From positions 1 to 22,311 of the IMG/VR virus record IMGVR_UViG_3300020595_001974: a stretch of DNA of 22,311 nt; one strand, written 5' to 3'. Positions 1 through 5,713 of the stretch are shown piece by piece. Position 1 is the stretch's first letter, and every line of letters begins with the position of its first letter. Made by a program: the position numbers and the translations under genes. Below the pieces are notes generated by a model. It was not told the origin of the DNA, did no database searches, and was given only the letters and a program-made list of their open reading frames with translations. This DNA comes from a virus.

Positions 1-293
1 CTTCGGTTATTTACAATGACTTACTAAGATACTTTAAGGTAAATAAACACGAAGCAATATCAAATGGTAACAAAGTTCGTTGGGTTTATCTAAAAGAAAA
101 TCCACTTAAAATAGATGGACTTGCTTACAAGGGTTATGATGATCCTAAACAAATCATAGATTTTATCAATCAGTATGTAGATAGAGACAAGTTATTTGAT
201 AAAGCCCTAAAGAAGAAGATACAGATGTTTTATGACGCTATGTCTTGGGATATGCCAGTTGATAAAAAGAATTCAATTGAAAGGTTTTTTTAA
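1..293 (+). CDS. 43: T4-like family B DNA polymerase (gp43), C-terminal fragment
   Basis: Partial gene cut by the left window edge. The open frame runs from base 3 to a TAA at 291-293 and gives the last 96 residues. Order and spacing follow the C-terminus of T4 gp43: a GNKVRWVYLKENPL segment like T4's GDKVYVLPLREGNP, an IIDFINQYVDRDKLFDKAL segment like T4's helix before the end, then a lysine-led tail ending NSIERFF. In T4 and RB69 polymerase the last residues (SLFDMFDF) bind the sliding clamp, and NSIERFF has the same hydrophobic/aromatic pattern, so it is probably the clamp-binding tail. The clamp gene follows directly, which supports the call. The catalytic exonuclease and polymerase motifs lie outside the window, so activity cannot be judged. 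Confidence 0.78.
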   Translation, partial: SVIYNDLLRYFKVNKHEAISNGNKVRWVYLKENPLKIDGLAYKGYDDPKQIIDFINQYVDRDKLFDKALKKKIQMFYDAMSWDMPVDKKNSIERFF

Positions 294-294
294 C

Positions 295-323
295 TTGACT
301 TTTACAAAAATAATTAGTAAATT
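295..323 (+). promoter_or_regulatory. Sigma70-type promoter before the sliding clamp gene
   Basis: TTGACT at 295-300, a 17-base spacer, then TAAATT at 318-323. It fills the only real gap between the polymerase stop and the clamp start. The T-run upstream of the -35 box overlaps the polymerase's last Phe codons and stop. A near copy with the same spacing lies at 16508-16536, sharing TTTTTAACTTGACTTT and TAATTAGTAAATT. Such conservation in two intergenic gaps argues for a phage early or delayed-early promoter read by host RNA polymerase. A GGAG ribosome site follows at 336-339. Confidence 0.7.
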
Positions 324-349
324 AACACATAACATGGAGAATAATAATA

Positions 350-1072
350 ATGAATAAAATCACTTTAGATACCTTTATCCAAAAGTATAATCTTGGTGGT
401 AATATAAACTCAGTAAAGTGGGAGTCTAACGGCGACACACTTTCTACTCGTTTTATATCACCAGATAAAAGTCTTTTGGGTGAGTTATCTTTAACAAAAC
501 AATCACTACCTAACTTTGAGGTTGGTGTCTATGATACACCATTACTATCAAAGATGATGGGAACACTTGCTGATAAGGTTAATTTCAGTTTAACCAAATC
601 ACCAGTAGATGATACACAACCTGTAGCATTTAATTTTACAGATGATGGAAAATCTGTTGATTATGTTCTTGCTGCTCTTGGTGTGATACCTGATGTACCA
701 GAACTAAAGAACATACCTGAGTTTACTACTCTTGTAAATATTGATACTCAATTTATCAATTCTTTTATTCGTGCTAAAGGTGCTTTATCCGATGTAGAAC
801 ATTTTTCTATCCAACCAGCAGATGGTGGTGTAGAGTTTGTTATCGGTTTTAGTGACATCAACTCAAATCGTATCAGTATCAAAGTTCAAAGTGGCGCTGT
901 AAAGTTAACCGAACCAATCGTCTTTAATGCTAATTTATTTAGTCAAGTTTTAGCTGCAAATAAAGAATGCTCTAAAGCAGTTCTTCAAGTTGCTGATAAA
1001 GGTCTTGCTCACATCGAGTTTAAGATAGATGATTTCTCTGTTAAATATTACTTAGTATCACAACAGGTATAA
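350..1072 (+). CDS. 45: DNA polymerase sliding clamp (gp45-like)
   Basis: 240 residues against 228 in T4 gp45. The T4-type clamp is a homotrimeric ring that tethers the polymerase to DNA and, in T4, also activates late transcription. Recognition is by overall pattern: a lysine-containing N-terminal helix, a central FEVGVYDTPLLSKMMGTL segment aligning with T4's FDVAIYDLNGFLGILSL, repeated beta-rich halves, and a closing beta strand (HIEFKIDDFSVKYYLV) like the T4 C-terminus. Identity to T4 is low, so position matters: the gene lies between the polymerase C-terminus and the clamp-loader ATPase. GGAG at 336-339 supports the ATG at 350. It is the first gene after the 295-323 promoter, so it is probably early and strongly expressed. 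Confidence 0.85.
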   Translation: MNKITLDTFIQKYNLGGNINSVKWESNGDTLSTRFISPDKSLLGELSLTKQSLPNFEVGVYDTPLLSKMMGTLADKVNFSLTKSPVDDTQPVAFNFTDDGKSVDYVLAALGVIPDVPELKNIPEFTTLVNIDTQFINSFIRAKGALSDVEHFSIQPADGGVEFVIGFSDINSNRISIKVQSGAVKLTEPIVFNANLFSQVLAANKECSKAVLQVADKGLAHIEFKIDDFSVKYYLVSQQV

Positions 1073-1073
1073 T

Positions 1074-1982
1074 ATGAGTTCACACGGATTATGGGTAGAA
1101 AGGTATAGACCACAAGACTTAACAACTTATGTTGGTAATGAACAACTAAAGACAAAGGTCGAGAGGTTTATAGAGGAACAAAATGTTCCACATCTATTAC
1201 TATATGGTAGAGCTGGTGGGGGTAAGACAACCCTTGCTAAGATTATAATTAAGTCTATTGAATGTGATTACCTTTATATCAATGCTTCTGATGAAAGAAA
1301 CATTGACTTGGTTAGGGATAAATTAAAGAGCTTTGCTTCTTCGGTTGGTTTCAAACCAAATAAAATTGTAATCTTAGACGAGGCTGATTATTTGAATATC
1401 AATTCTGCCCAACCAGCTCTCCGTAATCTGATGGAGACATTCTCTGCTCATTGTAGGTTTATCTTAACCTGTAATTATGTTGAGAAGATTATTGATCCGA
1501 TACAAAGTAGATGTCAAACTTACAAAATCATTCCACCATCAAAGAAAGATGTTGCTGTTCACGCCAAGTATATCTTGGAACAAGAGAACATCTCATTTGA
1601 TTTGGATGATTTGGCTTTGGTTGTAACTGCTGGTTATCCTGACTTGAGAAAGGTTATCAATGACCTACAAAGACAATCAATAGATGGTAAGTTAAAGATA
1701 GACAAAGATGGTATGTTACACAACGAGTTTAAACTTCAGTTCTTAGAGATGATACAAAATGGTGTCGATTTAAGAACTATCCGTAAGTTTGTAGCTGATA
1801 GTAACTTTACAGATTATACAGAACTATATCGGTTCCTGTATGATGAGGTAGAGAACATATCGGTTGAAAAACTACCGGAAGTTATTGTTGATATATCAAA
1901 TGGTGCTTATCAAGATGTTCTATGTGTGGATAAAGAGATAAACTTTATTGCAACCATTTCTAATATTCTAAGGAGAATATAA
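1074..1982 (+). CDS. 44: Clamp loader large subunit, AAA+ ATPase (gp44-like)
   Basis: 302 residues (T4 gp44 is 319). It uses ATP to open the clamp and load it at primer-template junctions, as part of a gp44/gp62-type complex. The N-terminus LWVERYRPQDL is the classic RFC/gp44 opening. Walker A is GRAGGGKTT at residues 45-53, NASDERN is at 70-76, and Walker B ILDEAD is at 100-105 (DEAD box). Sensor 1 is in LTCNY (131-135) and the SRC motif carrying the arginine finger is at 145-147. A sensor-2-like GYPDLRKVINDLQ follows, then a helical collar domain. All ATPase residues expected for an active loader are present. It starts two bases after the clamp stop and overlaps the next gene by one base, so translation is probably coupled. 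Confidence 0.95.
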   Translation: MSSHGLWVERYRPQDLTTYVGNEQLKTKVERFIEEQNVPHLLLYGRAGGGKTTLAKIIIKSIECDYLYINASDERNIDLVRDKLKSFASSVGFKPNKIVILDEADYLNINSAQPALRNLMETFSAHCRFILTCNYVEKIIDPIQSRCQTYKIIPPSKKDVAVHAKYILEQENISFDLDDLALVVTAGYPDLRKVINDLQRQSIDGKLKIDKDGMLHNEFKLQFLEMIQNGVDLRTIRKFVADSNFTDYTELYRFLYDEVENISVEKLPEVIVDISNGAYQDVLCVDKEINFIATISNILRRI

Positions 1983-2230
1983 TGAGTATGAAACCAATGA
2001 AACCAATAGGTAAACCAAAACAACAAGTTCAAGTTGACTTAACACAAGCAGACACAATGGCTTGTCAAAAGTGTGAAAACAAAATCTTTATACAAGGTTA
2101 TATCATAAAGAAGATTTCTGCTATACTTTCCCCAACCGGAAAGGAAGTAGTAGCACCGATACAAGTATTTAACTGTGGAAGTTGTGGTGAGTTATTACCA
2201 ATGGGTGGGGAGTTGGATGAACTTATTTAG
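1982..2230 (+). CDS. Small zinc-ribbon protein between the clamp-loader genes
   Basis: 82 residues of unknown function. The first 25 residues are basic and low in complexity, rich in Met, Lys, Pro and Gln. Then come two Cys pairs, CQKC at 28-31 and CGSC at 65-68, separated by beta-rich sequence (KKISAILSPTGKEVVAPIQV). This is the layout of a single treble-clef or zinc-ribbon unit with four cysteine ligands. It starts in the TAATG overlap with the clamp-loader ATPase gene, and its end overlaps the small subunit gene by 14 bases, so it is embedded in the replisome operon. I infer a role in replication or transcription, for example DNA or RNA polymerase binding, from position only. I recall similar small proteins in marine T4-like phages but know no assigned function. 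Confidence 0.8.
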   Translation: MSMKPMKPIGKPKQQVQVDLTQADTMACQKCENKIFIQGYIIKKISAILSPTGKEVVAPIQVFNCGSCGELLPMGGELDELI

Positions 2231-2636
2231 TTGGATAGATGAACTATTTGTCAAGAAAAGAGCTTGGGATAGTTTTTCAGATGAAGACAAAAAGAAGTTT
2301 AGTCCATTCATGGTAAATCGTTACCTAAGTATGAACGATGATTTTCTACCAATAGTAAATCACTTTCAAAAACTAACGATTGAGGTAATGCCGATAGGAG
2401 TGGTATACAAGTTTTACTGCTCCTTATTACCAAATAAAAAAACATTCTTGAGATATCTTAGTGGAAAGAAAACCAAAACAAACGAAAAGGTTGTTCCTTT
2501 CATACAAGAGTATTTTGAGGTTAGTAAGTTACAGGCAAGTGAATACTATAACTTAATGACTACTGATGAGTTAAAACTATTACTTAAACAATATGGTAAA
2601 ACAGATAAAGAAATAAAAAAGATGGGTGTTAAATGA
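2217..2636 (+). CDS. 62: Clamp loader small subunit (gp62-like)
   Basis: 139 residues from the ATG at 2217; T4 gp62 is 187. In T4 one gp62 joins four gp44 subunits to form the loader, contributing no ATPase activity. The segment FSPFMVNRYLSMNDDFLPIV matches the T4 gp62 pattern SKFMVENALSQFPECMPAV, and the rest is helical and lysine-rich. An upstream in-frame ATG at 2175 would add 14 residues, but GGTGGGGAG at about 2204-2212 is spaced correctly for 2217 and not for 2175. The N-terminus overlaps the zinc-ribbon gene by 14 bases. The call rests on one local similarity plus its place after the ATPase gene. The C-terminus is shorter than in T4. Confidence 0.75.
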   Translation: MNLFSWIDELFVKKRAWDSFSDEDKKKFSPFMVNRYLSMNDDFLPIVNHFQKLTIEVMPIGVVYKFYCSLLPNKKTFLRYLSGKKTKTNEKVVPFIQEYFEVSKLQASEYYNLMTTDELKLLLKQYGKTDKEIKKMGVK

Positions 2637-2986
2637 CAAAACTTGTTTTAGCTTGTTTAGCTAATTTAATTGCTTCGGTATTTGCTTTTTTTCAATTACA
2701 AGGGCATTATGTATGGCCGGAAGTAAGGTTTTTAAAATCAATGTGGTGGGTTTATGCTACAAGTTTAATTATAGCTCCATTATTTTGGTATTCTACTAAA
2801 TGGTCATTTGAATATTTTGGTGCTTTTTGGAATATGAGATTAGCTGGGTTCGGTATTGGTACTGTTGTATTTGGTACATTGACTTGGTTATTGATTGGTG
2901 AAATACCAACACTTAAAACATTAATAAGTATATTACTAGCAGTATCAATTATTTTAATACAATTAACAAATGTGATAAAGGTATAA
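2633..2986 (+). CDS. Four-helix SMR/DMT-like inner membrane protein
   Basis: 117 residues, almost all hydrophobic, with four predicted membrane segments at about 3-22, 36-56, 68-90 and 95-115. Length, helix number and the third and fourth helices (GFGIGTVVFGTLTWLLIGE, then a LISILLAVSIILIQL helix) follow the small multidrug resistance family such as EmrE (110 residues). In EmrE the first helix carries the essential proton/substrate-binding Glu14. The matching stretch here reads ANLIASVFAFF, without an acidic residue, so drug/proton antiport of the EmrE type is unlikely. It may keep only the fold. The neighbours are replication genes, which gives no hint of substrate. It starts in the ATGA overlap with the gp62-like gene. 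Confidence 0.7.
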   Translation: MTKLVLACLANLIASVFAFFQLQGHYVWPEVRFLKSMWWVYATSLIIAPLFWYSTKWSFEYFGAFWNMRLAGFGIGTVVFGTLTWLLIGEIPTLKTLISILLAVSIILIQLTNVIKV

Positions 2987-2987
2987 T

Positions 2988-3362
2988 ATGAACATAAAAG
3001 AACGAGAGTTAGTTACCGAAGAACATCCTATAGTCGAACAGATGGAGAAAGAATGGCCTGAAATGACTAAAGAGTTTCGTAGGTTACAACGAGAACAATA
3101 TGAACTATTTCTAAAAAAACAACATGATTATGGTCCTGGTAATATTTCCGTAGGAACACAATTACAGACCGAAGAAGAAGTTCATCTAGCACTTACTGGT
3201 TTATGGTTTCGTATGAATGATAAGATACAGAGACTTAAAACTTTACTAATGAGTGGTAGAGACAATGCAGTACAAGGAGAACCAATGGAAGATGCTTACT
3301 TAGATGTATCTAACTATGGTATAATGGCAACAATTGTTAAAAACGGTAAATGGGGTAAATAA
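2988..3362 (+). CDS. DUF1599 / nucleotide modification-associated domain 1 (Nmad1) protein
   Basis: 124 residues. It carries the typical Nmad1 signatures: KKQHDYGPGNIS at about 43-54, LWFRMNDKIQRLKTLL at 72-87, and EDAYLDVSNYGIMA at 101-114. The charged residues H46, D47, R75, N77, D78 and D102/D106 are the conserved ones to be expected in this helical family. Pfam groups these phage and bacterial proteins with nucleotide modification genes, but the reaction is not established. The all-alpha charged core resembles MazG/dUTPase-type nucleotide hydrolases in general look. It lies directly downstream of the clamp-loader genes and overlaps the protease gene by one base, consistent with a role in nucleotide supply or DNA modification during replication. 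Confidence 0.82.
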   Translation: MNIKERELVTEEHPIVEQMEKEWPEMTKEFRRLQREQYELFLKKQHDYGPGNISVGTQLQTEEEVHLALTGLWFRMNDKIQRLKTLLMSGRDNAVQGEPMEDAYLDVSNYGIMATIVKNGKWGK

Positions 3363-3961
3363 TGGAAAGATATTGGGGAGCTAAGAAAGAAACACCAGAT
3401 AGAAAATACAACGGCGATGTTGCTGAAAAACATATTTCAGTTCAAGACAATAAAATATACTTCTACTCTGGCGTAAATAGAAACTCCTGTAGTGAGTTGA
3501 ACAAAAAAATTGGTGAGTTAGAAGGAAAGTCCTTGACTTTGTCACAAACTCTTGGTATATTACCACCACCTATTAAGATACATATTAATTCAGGTGGTGG
3601 AAGTATAGTAAGTGGTATTGCTTCTATGGATACCATGTTAAGATGTAAGGTTGATGTTGAAACTTATGTTGATGGATTCTCTGCTAGTGCTGGAACATTT
3701 TTAAGTGTGGTCGGTAAGAGAAGGTTTATGAGTAGAAACTCTTATATGTTAATCCACCAATTAAGCAGTAACTTTTGGGGGACATATTCCGGCTTTGACG
3801 ATGAAAAGAAAAACTTAGATTTAATGATGAAAACAATAAAAGACATTTATAAACAATACACTAAACTACCTATGAAAAAACTTGATGAAATGCTAAAACA
3901 CGATTTAATGTGGGATGCTCAAACTTGTTTAAAATATGGGATGATTGACGAGATAATATAA
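3362..3961 (+). CDS. ClpP-like serine protease
   Basis: 199 residues, the size of E. coli ClpP. The fold motifs are in order: HINSGGGSIVSGIASMDTM at 74-92 (ClpP INSPGGSVTAGMAIYDTM), GFSASAG at 105-111 with Ser109 as likely nucleophile, MLIHQ at 129-133 with His132, and HDLMWDAQTCLKYGMID at 180-196 with Asp181 at the usual third triad position. The triad therefore looks intact. The usual N-terminal IGF-type loop that docks ClpX/ClpA is not obvious, and no Clp ATPase gene lies nearby. It could work with a host unfoldase, act alone on peptides, or process phage proteins. It starts in a TAATG overlap with the Nmad1 gene and overlaps the nuclease gene by one base. Confidence 0.9.
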   Translation: MERYWGAKKETPDRKYNGDVAEKHISVQDNKIYFYSGVNRNSCSELNKKIGELEGKSLTLSQTLGILPPPIKIHINSGGGSIVSGIASMDTMLRCKVDVETYVDGFSASAGTFLSVVGKRRFMSRNSYMLIHQLSSNFWGTYSGFDDEKKNLDLMMKTIKDIYKQYTKLPMKKLDEMLKHDLMWDAQTCLKYGMIDEII

Positions 3962-4824
3962 TGGGACATGTATCACATAGTCAGTTTGTTTCTTACAGTG
4001 AATGTAACCTTAAATGGAAACTTCGCTACATTGACAAACTAGGAACTTTTACAGGTAATATACATACTCTTTTTGGAACTGCTATGCACACCGTGATACA
4101 AGAATATCTCACGGTGATGTATGGTACTTCTATCGTAGCTGCTGAAGCACTTGACCTAAATGGTATGTTAAAAACTGAAATGATGGGTGAGTTTAAACTT
4201 ATAAAAGAAGGTCAAGAAACCTTACCTTGTAGTCAAGATGAGATGGTTGAGTTTTATCAAGATGGTTTGGCTATACTTGAACACTTTAGAAAACATCGTG
4301 GTAAGTATTTCATGAAAAAGAACTACGAGCTAGTTGGTATTGAGTTGCCTATAACTATGGAACTACAAGAGAACGTAGAGTTAAAAAGTTTCCTTGATGT
4401 TGTGATACGAAATAAGATATCAGGTAAGATAACTATTATTGACCTTAAAACTTCTACAAGAAGTTGGACAGATTATCATAAGAAAAACTTTTATAAGAAA
4501 GCTCAGTTATTACTTTACAAACAATTTTATTCAGAAAAGTTTGATGTACCATTGGATAAAATATCAGTAGAGTTCTTGATACTAAAAAGAAAGATAGCAA
4601 AACAAAGTGACTTTCCTATTAGTAGGTTACAAAGGTTTGAGCCTGCTAATGGTAAAGTTAGTGTAAATAAAACCATGAAAGCTTTTACAGAATTTCGTGA
4701 GGCTATCTATGACGAGAAGGGAAACCATAAAACAGATAGAACATACAATGCTTCTCCTGGTAGTGCTTGTAAGTTCTGTGAGTTTGTAAAAACGGAGCAT
4801 TGTGAATGGGGAAAGATACTTTAA
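3961..4824 (+). CDS. PD-(D/E)XK exonuclease, Cas4/AddB/RecB-like, with probable Fe-S cluster
   Basis: 287 residues. It opens with SHSQFVSYSECNLKWKLRYID, the RecB/Cas4-type start where the first Cys (C15) often binds iron-sulfur. A helix with GTAMHTVIQEY places His43 at the family's conserved His. The nuclease core follows: Asp146 in FLDVV, then IIDLKTS with Asp161 and Lys163, giving the D...DxK triad, and a conserved KKAQLLLYKQ helix. The C-terminus has C270, C273 and C281 (CxxC, seven residues, C), which with C15 matches the split four-cysteine 4Fe-4S arrangement of Cas4 and AddB. The likely role is 5' or 3' end processing in recombination, repair or host DNA breakdown. No CRISPR genes are nearby. 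Confidence 0.88.
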   Translation: MGHVSHSQFVSYSECNLKWKLRYIDKLGTFTGNIHTLFGTAMHTVIQEYLTVMYGTSIVAAEALDLNGMLKTEMMGEFKLIKEGQETLPCSQDEMVEFYQDGLAILEHFRKHRGKYFMKKNYELVGIELPITMELQENVELKSFLDVVIRNKISGKITIIDLKTSTRSWTDYHKKNFYKKAQLLLYKQFYSEKFDVPLDKISVEFLILKRKIAKQSDFPISRLQRFEPANGKVSVNKTMKAFTEFREAIYDEKGNHKTDRTYNASPGSACKFCEFVKTEHCEWGKIL

Positions 4825-5222
4825 GGGTAGCAATAGTAGGTAGTAGAAAATACGAAAACCGAAAGAAGATAAAAGACTTTATCTTTAAGTTAAAAAAAGA
4901 CAAAGGTTCAGATACTATTATAGTTAGTGGTGGTTGTAAAACAGGCGCTGACTATTACGCTAAAAAGTATGCTTTAGAACTAGGATTACAATATCAAGAG
5001 TTTCCACCTCAACATGAAAATTGGAATTTATATTGCCCAAAAGATAAAAGAGACTATAACAGACCATACAGCGTAAAAAACTTCTTTGTTCGTAATAAGA
5101 TAATAGCTGCTTATTCAGAGTATGTTGTTTCTTTTGTTCCAAGGGGAGTTGAGTCAAAAGGCTCTATGTCAACGATTAAATATGCTAATAAGTTTGGAAA
5201 AAAAACACTCGTTATAAATTAA
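4806..5222 (+). CDS. SLOG-superfamily nucleotide-binding protein (DUF2493/YspA-like)
   Basis: 138 residues with a Rossmann-like start: VAIVGSRKY at 8-16 and IIVSGGCKTGADYYAKKYA at 38-56. GSR, SGG and GAD are the hallmark turns of the SLOG/YAcAr families (DprA- and TIR-related nucleotide or ADP-ribose binders). The middle EFPPQHENW and the segment VVSFVPRGVESKGS followed by TIKYANKFGK fit the same fold. Substrate is unknown; the superfamily is linked to nucleotide-signal sensing and NAD/ADP-ribose chemistry. It overlaps the nuclease gene by 19 bases, and CGGAG about nine bases upstream supports the ATG at 4806. It is the last gene before the short 5223-5267 gap. Confidence 0.8.
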   Translation: MGKDTLRVAIVGSRKYENRKKIKDFIFKLKKDKGSDTIIVSGGCKTGADYYAKKYALELGLQYQEFPPQHENWNLYCPKDKRDYNRPYSVKNFFVRNKIIAAYSEYVVSFVPRGVESKGSMSTIKYANKFGKKTLVIN

Positions 5223-5267
5223 ACTATATATTTATATATACTAGTTATAGACAACGAGGAATAGGTT
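5223..5267 (+). promoter_or_regulatory. AT-rich imperfect dyad in a 45-base gap; possible operator or promoter
   Basis: One of only two gaps over 40 bases downstream of the clamp start. ACTATATA (5223-5230), a TTTA loop and TATATA-C-TAGT (5235-5245) form an inverted repeat with one unpaired C. Outer CTATA (5224-5228) and TATAG (5246-5250) offer a second pairing. TATAAATT at 5213-5220, at the end of the previous gene, is one base from the T4 late promoter TATAAATA. A ribosome site GAGG at 5256-5259 serves the next gene. No T-run follows, so it is not a normal terminator. The next gene encodes a ribbon-helix-helix-like protein, so an autoregulatory operator is an option. All of this is inference from base pattern. 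Confidence 0.3.
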
Positions 5268-5471
5268 ATGAAAAAAGACACTTTAACAAAGTTGACATCG
5301 GTAAAAATTCTTAAAACATTATATGAAGATTTTAAGCTTAGAACGGTCAACTCATCAATGAATTTACAAAAATTAGTTAATCGCTCGGTTCACCAATATG
5401 TCCATGATAATGTCATACAGGAAAGTATAGAAAGCTATGATAAACTTCATGTAAGCGGGAGTCAGTTCTAA
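5268..5471 (+). CDS. Ribbon-helix-helix-like small DNA-binding protein
   Basis: 67 residues. The segment TSVKILKTLYEDFKLRTVNS followed by MNLQKLVNRSVHQYVHDN has the Arc/CopG order: a short beta strand with alternating residues (SVKIL), a helix starting at an acidic/aromatic turn (LYEDFKLRTV), a Ser-Ser-Met-Asn turn, and a second helix. Such proteins dimerise through the strand and insert it into the DNA major groove. The last 20 residues are acidic and probably disordered. GAGG at 5256-5259 is well placed for the ATG. The dyad just upstream could be its own target. Function is inferred; no close family is recognised, and the call rests on pattern alone. Confidence 0.6.
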   Translation: MKKDTLTKLTSVKILKTLYEDFKLRTVNSSMNLQKLVNRSVHQYVHDNVIQESIESYDKLHVSGSQF

Positions 5472-5713
5472 TGATTAACATGAGAGAAGATTTGATAAAT
5501 GCAAGTAAATTACATTTTAGAGCTCACATAGAAAAACATCGTATCAATGTAGAAACTCTTTTAGAAAAGGGTGTCGGTGTTGCTGAACATCCTGATATTA
5601 TGAATACGATAGAAAAAGAGCTGGGAATTATAGCTGAATATGACGATAAATTAAATATATTAAATAAATATTTTGACGATAGTAATACTAACAAAGAGGT
5701 TTTAAATGGCTAA
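5471..5713 (+). CDS. Small conserved T4-like phage protein of unknown function
   Basis: 80 residues, highly charged and mostly helical. The stretch MREDLINASKLHFRAHIEKH followed by INVETLL, then GVAEHPDIMNTIEKELGIIA, resembles small proteins I recall from marine T4-like phages, where versions with 'MREDV' and 'VGIGEHPDI' occur, sometimes near capsid genes. I cannot name a function. The start overlaps the previous gene's stop by one base, with GGGAG about ten bases upstream. An in-frame ATG at 5480 is an alternative start. The 3' end overlaps the following glycosyltransferase gene by eight bases. Confidence 0.7.
   Translation: MINMREDLINASKLHFRAHIEKHRINVETLLEKGVGVAEHPDIMNTIEKELGIIAEYDDKLNILNKYFDDSNTNKEVLNG

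Noticed and set aside
2175-2216. Longer N-terminus for the gp62-like protein
   Set aside because: The ATG at 2175 has no ribosome site and the extra residues (MEVVVSYYQWVGSW) are the shifted-frame reading of the zinc-ribbon gene. ATG at 2217 has GGTGGGGAG upstream.
3533-3561. Promoter-like TTGACT, 17 bases, TATATT inside the protease gene
   Set aside because: Good match to sigma70, but it lies within well-conserved coding sequence, lacks the flanking blocks shared by the two intergenic promoters, and AT-rich DNA gives such matches by chance. A transcript-start map could revive it.
5223-5250. Rho-independent terminator at the AT-rich dyad
   Set aside because: Stem is almost pure A/T with an unpaired C and no T-run follows, so stable termination is unlikely.
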